From: Hydrogenovibrio kuenenii DSM 12350
Lineage (GTDB): Bacteria; Pseudomonadota; Gammaproteobacteria; Thiomicrospirales; Thiomicrospiraceae
NCBI RefSeq assembly: GCF_000526715.1
Contig: NZ_JAGP01000001.1
Span: forward strand, 744,001 to 808,000
Reading direction: 5' to 3'
Length of the DNA: 64,000 bases
Shown: in pieces, positions 37,549 through 47,249 of the stretch
Numbering within the stretch: position 1 is the first letter of the stretch
Layout: each line of letters opens with the position of its first letter
Position numbers and translations under genes: made by a program
The notes under the pieces: generated by a model
What the model was told of the DNA's origin: nothing
Seen by the model: only the letters and a program-made list of their open reading frames with translations
The model's database searches: none

Positions 37549-39351
37549 ATGTCAGTAAATATTGACCACATCAGAAATTTTTCCATCATTGCGCACATTG
37601 ACCATGGTAAATCCACTATTGCAGACCGTTTTATTCATTTATGCGGTGGTTTAACTGACCGTGAAATGGCTGCCCAAGTGCTGGATTCTATGGATATAGA
37701 ACGTGAACGCGGTATTACCATTAAAGCGCAAAGTGTTACGTTAAACTATGAAGCTGATGATGGACAAGTCTATCAATTAAACTTTATCGATACGCCGGGC
37801 CACGTTGATTTTTCCTATGAAGTCTCACGTTCTCTTGCTGCTTGTGAAGGTGCATTGTTGGTTGTGGATGCTTCGCAAGGGGTAGAAGCTCAAACTGTTG
37901 CCAATTGTTATACCGCAATTGAGCAAGGGCTTGAAGTACTGCCTGTTTTGAATAAGATTGACCTGCCTGCTGCTGAACCTGACCGTGTGGTTGATGAGAT
38001 TGAAGAAATTATTGGTATTGAAGCACATGACGCGGTTCATGCTAGCGCCAAAGCGGGTGTTGGTATTAAAGAAACTTTAGAGCAAATTGTTCAGAGAGTA
38101 CCTGCACCGGAAGGTAATGCAGATGCACCACTAAAAGCTTTGATTATTGATTCTTGGTTTGATAACTATTTGGGTGTTGTCTCTCTCGTTCGTGTTGTTG
38201 ATGGCAGAATTGGTAAAAAAATGAAAATGAAGATTTGTTCAACCAAGGAAGAGTATATGGTTGATCAAGTCGGGATTTTTACACCAAAACATACACCAAC
38301 GGAGTATTTGTCTGCTGGCGAAGTTGGTTTTGTTGTTTCGGGAATTAAAGATATCGATGGTGCCCCGGTTGGAGATACCATTACCTTGGCGGGTAATGAT
38401 GTTGAACCACTCCCCGGATTTAAACCTGTTCAACCTCGAGTATTTGCCGGTCTTTTTCCGATTAGTTCCGAAGATTATGAAGACCTTCGTGAAGCTCTCA
38501 GAAAGCTAAGATTAAATGATGCGGCTTTGCATTTTGAACCTGAGTCGTCAGATGCTTTGGGATTTGGTTTCCGTTGCGGTTTCTTAGGAATGCTTCATAT
38601 GGAGATTATCCAAGAGCGTTTGGAACGTGAATATAACCTGGATTTGATTACCACTGCTCCAACCGTTATTTATGAAGTGCTGACTAAAAGTGGTGAGGTT
38701 GTTAAGGTAGATAACCCTTCTAGTTTGCCTGAAATTACTGTCATTGATGAAATACGTGAACCGATTATTCAAGCGAATATTTTGGTGCCAAACGAGTATG
38801 TCGGTGCGGTGATGAAGCTTTGTTTGGAAAAGCGTGGCGTTCAAAAAAATATGCAATATGCAGGAAATCAAGTATCTATCACTTATGAGCTGCCTTTGAA
38901 TGAAGTGGTTCTGGATTTCTTTGATCGCCTAAAATCTACCAGTCGTGGCTATGCTTCCATGGATTACGAATTTAAGCGTTTCCAGTCTGATGACTTAGTA
39001 AAATTAGAGTTTTTAATTAATGGTGAACCTGTAGATGCGCTGGCAATTATCGTTCACCGCTCTACGGCAGTTCAACGAGGTAAAGTCTTAATTGAAAAAC
39101 TGAAGGACATTATTCCGCGTCAGATGTTTGATGTTGCCATTCAGGCGGCCATTGGTGCTAAAATCATCGGCAGAACAAATGTGAAGGCACTCAGAAAGAA
39201 CGTAACGGCTAAGTGTTATGGTGGTGATGTGTCTCGTAAGAAGAAATTGCTACAGAAACAGAAAGAAGGGAAAAAACGCATGAAATCAATCGGTAGCGTT
39301 GAACTGCCGCAAGAAGCGTTTTTAGCTGTATTGAATACCTCAGACGATTAA
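37549..39351 (+). CDS. lepA: Translation elongation factor 4 (LepA)
   Basis: The 600-residue GTPase begins with [19 protein letters not shown], then [17 protein letters not shown] and NKIDLP. It has EF-G-like domains II, III and V ([14 protein letters not shown]) and the LepA-specific C-terminal domain with conserved basic stretch [20 protein letters not shown]. LepA acts on stalled or mispositioned ribosomes. It is the first gene of the lepA-lepB-rnc-era-recO-pdxJ-acpS run; spacing to lepB is 18 nt. Confidence 0.98.
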   Translation: MSVNIDHIRNFSIIAHIDHGKSTIADRFIHLCGGLTDREMAAQVLDSMDIERERGITIKAQSVTLNYEADDGQVYQLNFIDTPGHVDFSYEVSRSLAACEGALLVVDASQGVEAQTVANCYTAIEQGLEVLPVLNKIDLPAAEPDRVVDEIEEIIGIEAHDAVHASAKAGVGIKETLEQIVQRVPAPEGNADAPLKALIIDSWFDNYLGVVSLVRVVDGRIGKKMKMKICSTKEEYMVDQVGIFTPKHTPTEYLSAGEVGFVVSGIKDIDGAPVGDTITLAGNDVEPLPGFKPVQPRVFAGLFPISSEDYEDLREALRKLRLNDAALHFEPESSDALGFGFRCGFLGMLHMEIIQERLEREYNLDLITTAPTVIYEVLTKSGEVVKVDNPSSLPEITVIDEIREPIIQANILVPNEYVGAVMKLCLEKRGVQKNMQYAGNQVSITYELPLNEVVLDFFDRLKSTSRGYASMDYEFKRFQSDDLVKLEFLINGEPVDALAIIVHRSTAVQRGKVLIEKLKDIIPRQMFDVAIQAAIGAKIIGRTNVKALRKNVTAKCYGGDVSRKKKLLQKQKEGKKRMKSIGSVELPQEAFLAVLNTSDD

Positions 39352-39369
39352 GGAAGACAGGATACGACT

Positions 39370-40140
39370 ATGAGTTTTGAATTGATACTGGTCATCGCAA
39401 CGGCTATAACAGGGGCGATTGCCTATGTCGATAAATTAGTATGGAAACCTAAGCGTGATCGATCTGTTACAACAGAAAGTGAGCCGCTGGTCGTTGAGTA
39501 TGCGCGTTCATTGTTTCCGGTGTTTTTAGTTGTATTGGTTCTACGTTCATTTGTGGTTGAGCCTTTTAGAATCCCTTCTGGTTCAATGTATCCTACATTG
39601 GAAATTGGTGACTTCATTATTGTGAATAAGTTTGCTTATGGCTTAAAGTTGCCAGTAACGCAGACTAAAATTGTGCCAATCGGTGAACCTAAACGTGGTG
39701 ATGTGGTTGTTTTTAAATATCCTAAAGATCCAGATGTGGATTACATTAAGCGCGTAATTGGTTTGCCTGGCGATAAAATTACCTATGTTGGACGTACAGT
39801 TTTCATTAATGGTGAGCCTTTGAAGCAGTCTTATATTGGTAGTTATAAAACTCATGGTGCGGGTGCAAATATGGATGGAACGTCTGAACTTTCAGAAACT
39901 TTTCCGTCTGGTAAAAAACACATGATTCTTTTGGATAAGGATAAATTTAGTCAGGATATGCAAACTGTTACAGTGCCGCCAGGACATTATTTTATGATGG
40001 GGGACAATCGTGACTATTCTAACGACAGCCGTTTCTGGGGCTTTGTTCCTGAACAAAATATTAAAGGTAAGGCTTTCGGAATTTGGATGAATTGGGATGA
40101 CGGTATTCACTTTGATCGTATAGGTAAGGGAATTAATTAA
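39370..40140 (+). CDS. lepB: Signal peptidase I
   Basis: The 256-residue inner-membrane protein has two N-terminal membrane segments. The catalytic serine is in RIPSGSMYPTLEIGDFI, the general-base lysine in DYIKRVIGLPGD, and the family's GDNRDYSNDSRFWGFV box is present. It cleaves Sec signal peptides at the periplasmic face. It is in the lepA-lepB-rnc order standard for gammaproteobacteria, 2 nt before rnc. Confidence 0.97.
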   Translation: MSFELILVIATAITGAIAYVDKLVWKPKRDRSVTTESEPLVVEYARSLFPVFLVVLVLRSFVVEPFRIPSGSMYPTLEIGDFIIVNKFAYGLKLPVTQTKIVPIGEPKRGDVVVFKYPKDPDVDYIKRVIGLPGDKITYVGRTVFINGEPLKQSYIGSYKTHGAGANMDGTSELSETFPSGKKHMILLDKDKFSQDMQTVTVPPGHYFMMGDNRDYSNDSRFWGFVPEQNIKGKAFGIWMNWDDGIHFDRIGKGIN

Positions 40141-40142
40141 CC

Positions 40143-40835
40143 ATGTCCGAATGGGAAAAAGAGGCTAAGTTAAAACGACTTTCAAAAGCGTTAGGCTACG
40201 AATATAAAGATTTAGGTTTCCTTGAAAAGGCTTTGACTCATCGAAGTGTGGGTTCTAAAAATAACGAAAGGCTTGAGTTTTTAGGGGATAGCCTTGTTAA
40301 CTTTATGATTGCGGATGCGCTGTTTCACCAGTTTGAAAAAATTTCGGAAGGTGATTTAAGTCGAATTCGTGCCTTTTTGGTAAAAGGAGAAACGCTTGCC
40401 AAAATAGGCAAAGAGTACCAGCTTTCAGATTATTTGATGCTTGGCCCCGGAGAGTTGAAAAGCGGTGGTTATCGACGTGAATCAATTATTGCGGATGCAG
40501 TTGAAGCAATTATTGCATCTGTTTATGAAGATGGTGGGTTAACGCCTTGTAGAGAGTTGGTATCACGTCTTTATAAAGAAAGGTTGAATGAGCTTGAGCC
40601 TGAAAAGGTGGGTAAAGACCCTAAAACACGTTTACAGGAGTTTTTACAGTCGCGTCACCAACAGTTACCTGAATATAGCGTGATAAGTGTTAACGGCCCG
40701 GCGCATGCACAAGAGTTTATTGTCAGTTGTTATGTTGGTCAATTAAACCGTAAGTTTGAAGCAACGGCAACTAATCGTAGAAAGGCAGAGCAACTGGCTG
40801 CTGAACAAGCTTTGGACGTTTTGGAGAATCAATAA
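40143..40835 (+). CDS. rnc: Ribonuclease III
   Basis: The 230-residue protein has the catalytic signature ERLEFLGDSLVNF, acidic metal ligands in IIADAVEAIIASVYED, and a C-terminal double-stranded RNA-binding domain (DPKTRLQEFLQSRHQQLPEY ... RRKAEQLAAEQAL). It cuts rRNA precursors and other duplex RNA. Its stop overlaps the era start by one base (TAATG), suggesting coupled translation. Confidence 0.98.
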   Translation: MSEWEKEAKLKRLSKALGYEYKDLGFLEKALTHRSVGSKNNERLEFLGDSLVNFMIADALFHQFEKISEGDLSRIRAFLVKGETLAKIGKEYQLSDYLMLGPGELKSGGYRRESIIADAVEAIIASVYEDGGLTPCRELVSRLYKERLNELEPEKVGKDPKTRLQEFLQSRHQQLPEYSVISVNGPAHAQEFIVSCYVGQLNRKFEATATNRRKAEQLAAEQALDVLENQ

Positions 40836-41749
40836 TGACGGAAGAGACGGATTTTAAAGCTGGATTTGTTGCTGTTATAGGCCGACCAAATGTTGGAAAG
40901 TCTACGCTAATGAATATGCTGCTTGGGCAAAAACTAAGCATTACCTCACCTAAGCCTCAAACCACGCGTCATCGTATTCATGGCATTCATTCTACAGATC
41001 AGTTTCAAATTGTTTTTGTTGATACTCCAGGAATGCACCTGGGTGGACAAAAGTCGATTAATCGTTATATGAACCGTGCAGCTACCAGTGCATTTGCAGA
41101 TGTAGATGTTGTGCTGTTTGTTGTTGAAGCTGGACGTTGGACAAAAGAAGATCAAGCGGTCGCTCAAAAATGTCAAAATTTAGATATTCCCGTTATTGTT
41201 TTAGTGAATAAGATCGATAAGATGCAGCAAAAAGAAGTCTTGTTGCCTTACCTGCACAAAATTGCAGAAAAGATTGATTTTGATGAAGTGATTCCTGTTT
41301 CGGCTTACAAGAAATCTGGTTTAGACATTGTAGAAAAAGAAGTCTTGAAGCACTTGCCGAATCAACCAGCCATTTTCCCAGAAGACTATATTACGGATCG
41401 TTCTTCTCGTTTTTTAGCATCGGAAATTGTGCGTGAAAAACTGATGCGAAGTCTTGGTGATGAAGTGCCTTATGGCGTGACAGTAGAGATTGAACAGTTT
41501 AAGTTTGAAGAAGACGAGGGGCGTTGGGTCATTCATGCACTGATTCTCGTTGAAAGATCAGGGCAAAAGCAAATCGTTATCGGTAAACAGGGGCAACTGA
41601 TCAAGCAAGTTGGTATTCAAGCGCGAAAAGACCTAATGAAAATGCTGGATGGCCGAGTGCATCTTGAGCTTTGGGTCAAAGTGAAAGAAAATTGGGCGGA
41701 TGATGATCGCGCTTTGGCAAGTTTGGGTTACACCGACGAAATAAATTGA
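40835..41749 (+). CDS. era: GTPase Era
   Basis: The 304-residue protein has P-loop GRPNVGKSTLMN, switch and G motifs TRHRIHGI, DTPGMH and NKIDK. The C-terminal KH RNA-binding domain includes GKQGQLIKQVGIQARKDLM. Era binds 16S rRNA during 30S maturation and couples it to growth. It overlaps rnc by one base and is followed by recO 18 nt later. Confidence 0.98.
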   Translation: MTEETDFKAGFVAVIGRPNVGKSTLMNMLLGQKLSITSPKPQTTRHRIHGIHSTDQFQIVFVDTPGMHLGGQKSINRYMNRAATSAFADVDVVLFVVEAGRWTKEDQAVAQKCQNLDIPVIVLVNKIDKMQQKEVLLPYLHKIAEKIDFDEVIPVSAYKKSGLDIVEKEVLKHLPNQPAIFPEDYITDRSSRFLASEIVREKLMRSLGDEVPYGVTVEIEQFKFEEDEGRWVIHALILVERSGQKQIVIGKQGQLIKQVGIQARKDLMKMLDGRVHLELWVKVKENWADDDRALASLGYTDEIN

Positions 41750-41767
41750 TGCATGGAGAAATAGGCT

Positions 41768-42499
41768 TTGGCTTTAGAAGTACAACAACAAGCCTATGTC
41801 TTGCATAAAAGACCCTACCGGGAAACGAGTTTGTTGGTTACCTTTTTAACATCAGAAAAGGGGCGACAAAATGCGGTTATCAAGGGCGTTAGAGGCCAGT
41901 CCAAGTCTAGTCGGATCAAACAAGCCTGGTTACAACCCTTTCAAAGCTTAAATATTAGTTGGTTAGAGCGTTCAGTTCATCAGTCAGACCTAGTTAACTT
42001 GAGATTGTTAGAACCTTCATCGGTTCGTTTTCCTCTGGTTGGCGATGCTAGTATTTGTGGTCTTTATCTCAATGAATTACTTTATCGTTTGCTGTATCCA
42101 AGAATTGCTTCTGAGTCGATTTATGAAGACTATCAGCAAGCTTTATTAGGGTTGGCAAAAGCCGGAACTCGATTTGAACAAGCATGGGTGTTGCGTAAAT
42201 TCGAATTTCAGTTGTTGGGTGATCTAGGTTATGGGTTTGATTTGTCAGTAGATGCCAATGGTCTGCCTATTGATGAAAATCGGGTCTATAGATTTATACC
42301 GGAAATGGGCTTTATTGAACATTTTCCTTCGCAAGATTTACAAACAACAATCCTATCAGGAAAGTGTATTTTGCAGTTTTTGGAGCAAAAGTATTCTGAG
42401 AACTGTCTTAATGAAATGAAAAAATTCTTTAGACAGGTATTGGCCTATTACCTGGGAGAAAAACCTGTTCAAGCCAGGGCTTTATTTCAAGGGGAATAG
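41768..42499 (+). CDS. recO: DNA repair protein RecO
   Basis: The 243-residue protein has an N-terminal OB-fold (VLHKRPYRETSLLVTFLTSEKGRQNAV is its opening region) and a helical C-terminal half with YLNELLYRLL. RecO loads RecA on SSB-coated DNA with RecR. Motif evidence is moderate, but its place between era and pdxJ is diagnostic. It starts at TTG 41768. Confidence 0.93.
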   Translation: MALEVQQQAYVLHKRPYRETSLLVTFLTSEKGRQNAVIKGVRGQSKSSRIKQAWLQPFQSLNISWLERSVHQSDLVNLRLLEPSSVRFPLVGDASICGLYLNELLYRLLYPRIASESIYEDYQQALLGLAKAGTRFEQAWVLRKFEFQLLGDLGYGFDLSVDANGLPIDENRVYRFIPEMGFIEHFPSQDLQTTILSGKCILQFLEQKYSENCLNEMKKFFRQVLAYYLGEKPVQARALFQGE

Positions 42500-42539
42500 G
42501 ATAAAAAATGGGCGCATATAGAGGTAAGAAGGAATAAAA

Positions 42540-43286
42540 ATGAATCCGATTTATTTAGGACTGAATATTGACCATGTAGCAACAATTCGTCAGGCAAGAG
42601 GAACGCGTTATCCTGATCCTGTTAAAGCTGCATTAGATGCTGAGATGGCCGGCGCAGATAGTATTACACTGCACCTAAGAGAAGATCGCCGTCATATTCA
42701 AGATGAAGATGTACGTCGAATTAGTGAAGCACGCCAAACTAAAGTAAATTTAGAAATGGCAGCCACTTCTGAAATGTTGTCTATTGCATTGCAGACTTGT
42801 CCAGAAGATGTTTGTTTGGTTCCAGAGAAAAGAGAAGAACTGACAACGGAAGGTGGACTTGATGTCGTTTCTCAGCAGGCATGGTTGACAGATTTTTGTG
42901 GTAAGTTAGCTGAAAATAAAACGCGAGTCTCTTTGTTTATTGATGCAGAAGAGTCGCAAATTCGTGCAGCAAAAGCCGTTGGTGTACCAGTTATTGAGCT
43001 TCATACGGGTACTTATGCCGAGCTAACAGATTCAACTGCAATTTCAGCTGAGTTAGAGCGCATTAAACAAGCGACTGCTCTAGCTAAATCTTTAGGATTA
43101 GTTGTTAACGCTGGTCATGGACTTCATTATCACAATGTTCAAGCGATTGCTGCGATTAAAGATATTGAAGAGTTAAATATCGGTCATGCGATTATTGCTC
43201 AAGCATTGTTTTCAGGTATGCCTGAAGCCGTTAGAGAAATGAAACGTATTATGGTGGAAAGCCGTAAACAAGCATACCTAGGATAA
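42540..43286 (+). CDS. pdxJ: Pyridoxine 5'-phosphate synthase
   Basis: The 248-residue (beta/alpha)8 enzyme opens with [20 protein letters not shown]. It then has [35 protein letters not shown] and the phosphate-binding [10 protein letters not shown], all strongly conserved in PdxJ. It closes the pyridine ring of vitamin B6. acpS follows after 16 nt. Confidence 0.98.
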   Translation: MNPIYLGLNIDHVATIRQARGTRYPDPVKAALDAEMAGADSITLHLREDRRHIQDEDVRRISEARQTKVNLEMAATSEMLSIALQTCPEDVCLVPEKREELTTEGGLDVVSQQAWLTDFCGKLAENKTRVSLFIDAEESQIRAAKAVGVPVIELHTGTYAELTDSTAISAELERIKQATALAKSLGLVVNAGHGLHYHNVQAIAAIKDIEELNIGHAIIAQALFSGMPEAVREMKRIMVESRKQAYLG

Positions 43287-43302
43287 TTGGGCTGGCTTCG
43301 GA

Positions 43303-43683
43303 ATGATTGTTGGAATTGGAACAGACATTGTAGAAATAGCAAGAATTTCCTCCTTGCTCTCCAAAAGAGGGGAGGTGTTTGCACATAAGATTCTTTCAAG
43401 CATTGAAATGAAGGAATTTGCAGCGCAAATGCATCCTGAAATTTATTTAGCGAAACGATGGGCTGCAAAAGAAGCGATCGCAAAAGCATTGGGTACAGGT
43501 TTTTCTAATGGTGTAACTTTTGGGGAGATGACTATTGGACATACTGATCTAGGACAACCTTTGGTGAAGTTACATGGTAAAACACTTGCTTTGTCTGAGG
43601 AAAGGCAGATAAAGTATTGGTCTATTAGTATTAGTGATGAAAAACATTATGCAATTGCTTTTGTCGTTGCAGAGGCTGATTAG
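43303..43683 (+). CDS. acpS: Holo-[acyl-carrier-protein] synthase
   Basis: The 126-residue protein has both AcpS signatures: IVGIGTDIVEIARI at the N-terminus (metal-binding Asp) and AKRWAAKEAIAKALGTGF. It transfers phosphopantetheine from CoA to acyl carrier protein. It is the last gene of the lepA operon. No obvious hairpin separates it from fliO, so read-through into the flagellar genes is possible. Confidence 0.97.
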   Translation: MIVGIGTDIVEIARISSLLSKRGEVFAHKILSSIEMKEFAAQMHPEIYLAKRWAAKEAIAKALGTGFSNGVTFGEMTIGHTDLGQPLVKLHGKTLALSEERQIKYWSISISDEKHYAIAFVVAEAD

Positions 43684-43767
43684 TTTCATAGATTGGTCTA
43701 GAAAAAAAATAAGGAAGAATACACGGATGAATTATTCCGCTTACACTTTTCAACAAGATTTAATACA

Positions 43768-44247
43768 ATGCTAGCTATGAAGCGATTAATGATTGTTTTT
43801 TCAAGAAAAATCTGCCAGGCTGGGGTGCTTGTTGTGAGTTGGTTTTCAGCCAATGTATACGCTTCGACAGCTGATAGCGTTGGTCTTTCAAAGAATAATA
43901 TAGAACCATCAAGTTATTTCGGACAAATTCTCATTTCTTTAATGTTTATTGTATTGGTTATTTTTGCCGGTGCATGGTTGCTAAAAAGATTTGGTAGAGT
44001 TAATGGGCTGGTGAGCAAAGATATGCGCATTCTGGGCAACATGGCCATAGGTCAGAGAGAGCGTATTTTGCTGTTACAGGTTGGAAAAGAACAGTTGTTA
44101 ATAGGGGTAACTTCTAGTCGAATATCGCTATTGCACGAATTAAAAGAACCTATTGAAGTTCGAGAGGTTACGACACCAATGAACAGTGCCTTTGCTCAAA
44201 AGCTTCAAGAAGCCATAGCCAATAGAAAAAAGCCGGAAAATGACTAA
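43768..44247 (+). CDS. fliO: Flagellar export assembly protein FliO
   Basis: The 159-residue protein has an N-terminal hydrophobic segment ([19 protein letters not shown]), a second membrane helix ([23 protein letters not shown]) and a cytoplasmic beta-rich part with [22 protein letters not shown], which is characteristic of FliO. FliO helps assemble the FliP ring of the export gate. A full copy of the 18-bp dispersed repeat (43806-43826) forms part of the N-terminal signal-like region (K-I-C-Q-A-G-V). The stop overlaps fliP by 8 nt. Confidence 0.9.
   Translation: MLAMKRLMIVFSRKICQAGVLVVSWFSANVYASTADSVGLSKNNIEPSSYFGQILISLMFIVLVIFAGAWLLKRFGRVNGLVSKDMRILGNMAIGQRERILLLQVGKEQLLIGVTSSRISLLHELKEPIEVREVTTPMNSAFAQKLQEAIANRKKPEND
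43806..43826 (+). repeat. 18-bp dispersed repeat, intragenic copy in fliO
   Basis: A full match to AAAATCTGCCAGGCTGGG followed by GT. It is read in fliO as AAA ATC TGC CAG GCT GGG (K-I-C-Q-A-G), a different frame from the pepP copy. Confidence 0.85.
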
Positions 44248-44998
44248 AAGACTACCTTTCTTACTCTTTATTTTTACCCTTCTTTTTCCTGTAATGGGGG
44301 CTGCTGCTGTCCCTGGAATTCCTGCTTTCACGGTTCAAACGGATGCGCAAGGAAATCAGGACTATACCTTAACCATTCAAATTTTATTGCTGATGACTGG
44401 CTTGACGCTGCTACCGGCAGCGCTTATTGCAATGACATCTTTTTTGCGAATAATCGTCGTGTTAGCCTTATTAAGGCAAGCACTAGGGGTGCAATCGACA
44501 CCTTCGAATCAAGTTTTGATTGGTTTGGCGCTATTTTTAACTTTGTTTGTTATGTCTCCCATACTCGATCAGATTTATAAAAACGCAGTTACCCCTTATC
44601 TTAATGAGCAAATTAAGTTTAAAGAAGCTATTGATGTCGGTGCTAAGCCTTTACATAAGTTTATGATCCAGCAAACACGAGAATCTGATCTTGGTATGTT
44701 TGCTCAGATGGCTGATGTAGAACTTAAAGACCCAGATACCGTGCCTTTCAAAGTATTGATTCCTGCATTTATGACCAGTGAATTGAAGACCGCCTTTCAA
44801 ATTGGATTTATGATATTTATCCCATTTTTGATTATCGATCTGGTCGTGGCCACATTGTTGATGGCGATGGGGATGATGATGTTATCTCCGATGATTATTT
44901 CTATGCCTTTTAAACTTATGTTGTTTGTTTTAATAGATGGGTGGGCATTGATTATGGGAACGTTGGCGAATAGTTTCGTAGTTGCAGGAGGTACGTGA
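44240..44998 (+). CDS. fliP: Flagellar export gate protein FliP
   Basis: The 252-residue protein has a cleavable signal, four membrane segments and the family blocks [19 protein letters not shown] and [19 protein letters not shown]. FliP forms the pentameric core of the export gate with FliQ and FliR. It overlaps fliO upstream, and its TGA shares a base with the fliQ ATG. Confidence 0.97.
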   Translation: MTKRLPFLLFIFTLLFPVMGAAAVPGIPAFTVQTDAQGNQDYTLTIQILLLMTGLTLLPAALIAMTSFLRIIVVLALLRQALGVQSTPSNQVLIGLALFLTLFVMSPILDQIYKNAVTPYLNEQIKFKEAIDVGAKPLHKFMIQQTRESDLGMFAQMADVELKDPDTVPFKVLIPAFMTSELKTAFQIGFMIFIPFLIIDLVVATLLMAMGMMMLSPMIISMPFKLMLFVLIDGWALIMGTLANSFVVAGGT

Positions 44999-45267
44999 TG
45001 ACACCTGAATTTGTACTAACCCTAGGTCAAAGAATGCTGGAAGTTGTGACTATGTTGGCAGCGCCATTGTTGCTACCTGCATTAGCAGTAGGTTTGTTGG
45101 TTGGTATGTTTCAAGCAGCAACCCAGATTAATGAAATGACTCTGAGCTTTATCCCGAAAGTTGCTATCGTCGGCGTTGTTCTAGTTGTAGGTGGTCCTTG
45201 GATGCTAAACACCTTGGTTTCTTTTACCAAAGAGCTTTATGAAAATATTCCAGCACTGATTGGTTAG
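44998..45267 (+). CDS. fliQ: Flagellar export gate protein FliQ
   Basis: This 89-residue protein, the family's normal length, has two membrane helices and the conserved GLLVGMFQAATQINEMTLSFIPK loop. ATG 44998 is chosen over the GTG just before it because AGGAGG then sits 6 nt upstream. FliQ packs around FliP and FliR in the gate. Confidence 0.96.
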   Translation: MTPEFVLTLGQRMLEVVTMLAAPLLLPALAVGLLVGMFQAATQINEMTLSFIPKVAIVGVVLVVGGPWMLNTLVSFTKELYENIPALIG

Positions 45268-45272
45268 TCATA

Positions 45273-46052
45273 ATGTTGACATTCAACTATGATGATTTTC
45301 TTAGTTTATTAGGGCTTTATTTTTGGCCCTTTATTCGTATCACGGGCATGCTAATGATGGTGCCACTATTTTCTGCAAGTTATGTTTCGGTTAATATTCG
45401 TTTGATGTTGGCTGTTTTCATTACTTTAGCAGTTGCACCGTCTTTACCACTTCCTGATCCTATTGATCCTTTTACCTGGCATGGCGTTTTGTTGATTGTG
45501 CAGCAGTTTGGTATAGGTTTGGCAATAGGACTGATTTTTGCTGTTATATTTCAGGTGTTCGTTATAGCGGGGCATTTGGCTTCTATGTCAATGGGATTGG
45601 CAATGGCAACAATGGTGGATCCCTCGACAGGTGTGAATACGCCAATTATAGGGCGTTATTTTACGATTGTTGCCACTTTACTGTTTTTGTTGATGAACGG
45701 GCATGTGTTGGTTTTTAAAATGGTTATGGACAGTTTTCAAACGCTACCTGTGGGGTTACATTTTTTTGACACTATGAGCTTGAAGCAAATTTATAGTTTT
45801 GGGTCGATTATGTTTGAATCTGGTGTGTTATTGGCTTTACCTCTGGTAACGGCGCTTTTATTAGTAAATATTTCGTTTGGAGTGGTTGCGAGAGCTGCGC
45901 CAGCCCTTAATATTTTTGCGGTTGGTTTTCCAATTACTTTGACTGTAGGTTTGGTGATGTTGATTTTTATTACTCCATTGTTGTTGCCAACGATGCAACA
46001 TTTAATGGTTTCTGTTCACGATTTAATTGGTACTTTAAAATTGAATCAATAA
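45273..46052 (+). CDS. fliR: Flagellar export gate protein FliR
   Basis: The 259-residue protein has about six hydrophobic segments and the FliR features FWPFIRITGMLMMVPLFS, MGLAMATMVDPSTGVNTPIIG and ARAAPALNIFAVGFPI. It completes the FliPQR gate core. It starts 5 nt after fliQ; flhB follows after 29 nt. Confidence 0.96.
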   Translation: MLTFNYDDFLSLLGLYFWPFIRITGMLMMVPLFSASYVSVNIRLMLAVFITLAVAPSLPLPDPIDPFTWHGVLLIVQQFGIGLAIGLIFAVIFQVFVIAGHLASMSMGLAMATMVDPSTGVNTPIIGRYFTIVATLLFLLMNGHVLVFKMVMDSFQTLPVGLHFFDTMSLKQIYSFGSIMFESGVLLALPLVTALLLVNISFGVVARAAPALNIFAVGFPITLTVGLVMLIFITPLLLPTMQHLMVSVHDLIGTLKLNQ

Positions 46053-46081
46053 GGTGATAGGGTTCGCCTGAAGAGTGCTAG

Positions 46082-47245
46082 ATGGCTGAAAACGAAGACG
46101 GTACAGAAAAAACAGAAGACCCCTCCGACAAAAAACTCCGTGAAGCTAGGGAGAAAGGTCAGGTTCCAAGGTCAAAAGAGCTATCAACTCTTATGATGAC
46201 CCTGTCTGCAGCTATTTTTTTATATTTTTTTGGTCACTATATGGTCGCTCAGTTTGAGGAGATTATGACCAAAGGGCTACAGTTAGATCGAGCCCATGCT
46301 TATGACATTGGTATGTTGACAAACAGGGTACTGGGTATGTTGCTAGAGTCGATTTATATGTCGCTACCCTTTCTGACATTAATGGTCGTTGTAGCGGTGG
46401 TTTCTCCGCTGCTTTTAGGTGGTTGGAATTTTAGTACACATCCGTTAATGCCTAAGTTGAGTAAACTTAATCCTGTTAGTGGAATAAAGCGGATGTTTTC
46501 CAAGACAGCGTTAGTTGAACTTATTAAAGCAATTCTCAAATTTGTACTGATTGCGGCCGTGGCGGCATATTTTTTGTGGCATACCTACCATGAAGTCGTT
46601 TCTATTGGTCTGGAACCGTTAAAAATGGCTATGGCGCATTCCGCTAAGCTAGTGCTTGAAGCTTTTATTTTTGTAAGTTTGTCTCTGATAGTGATTGCTG
46701 CTATTGATGTTCCGTTTCAGGTGTATCAACATATCAGTCAATTAAAAATGACAAAACAAGAAGTAAAAGATGAGCATAAGCAACAAGAAGGGAGTCCCGA
46801 GGTTAAAGGGCGTATTCGTCAGCTACAAAGAGAAATGTCCCAACAGCGTATGATGCAGCGAGTACCAGAGGCTGATGTTGTTATTACCAACCCAACACAC
46901 TTTGCTGTGGCTTTAAAATATGATGCAGATGGTATGCAGGAACCAATTGTTCTTGCAATGGGGGCAGATTTTATGGCGGCACAAATTAGAACACTGGCGA
47001 CAGATAATAATATTCCATTAGTAGAAGCGCCACCCTTAGCACGTGCTTTATACTATAATGCAGATGTTGATAAACCAATACCTTATGAGTTATTTAAAGC
47101 TGTAGCAGCGGTATTGGCTTATGTCTATCAGCTGAAAGATGGACGAGTACCACAAGAGTTGGATTTTGAAACCTTGCCTATTCCTGATGGAATGAAAACG
47201 GAGTCGTCTTCAGAGAGTAGTGAACAGGAACTAACAGAACAATAA
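46082..47245 (+). CDS. flhB: Flagellar export switch protein FlhB
   Basis: The 387-residue protein begins with the family's EKTEDPSDKKLREAREKGQVPRS region. It has four membrane segments, then the self-cleaving cytoplasmic domain with NPTH (Asn at about 270) in VVITNPTHFAVALKYD. Autocleavage at N-P switches export from hook to filament substrates. The acidic/serine tail (SSSESSEQELTEQ) is an extension. A separate FlhB C-domain-like gene occurs at 55913-56194. Confidence 0.97.
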   Translation: MAENEDGTEKTEDPSDKKLREAREKGQVPRSKELSTLMMTLSAAIFLYFFGHYMVAQFEEIMTKGLQLDRAHAYDIGMLTNRVLGMLLESIYMSLPFLTLMVVVAVVSPLLLGGWNFSTHPLMPKLSKLNPVSGIKRMFSKTALVELIKAILKFVLIAAVAAYFLWHTYHEVVSIGLEPLKMAMAHSAKLVLEAFIFVSLSLIVIAAIDVPFQVYQHISQLKMTKQEVKDEHKQQEGSPEVKGRIRQLQREMSQQRMMQRVPEADVVITNPTHFAVALKYDADGMQEPIVLAMGADFMAAQIRTLATDNNIPLVEAPPLARALYYNADVDKPIPYELFKAVAAVLAYVYQLKDGRVPQELDFETLPIPDGMKTESSSESSEQELTEQ

Positions 47246-47249
47246 TTAG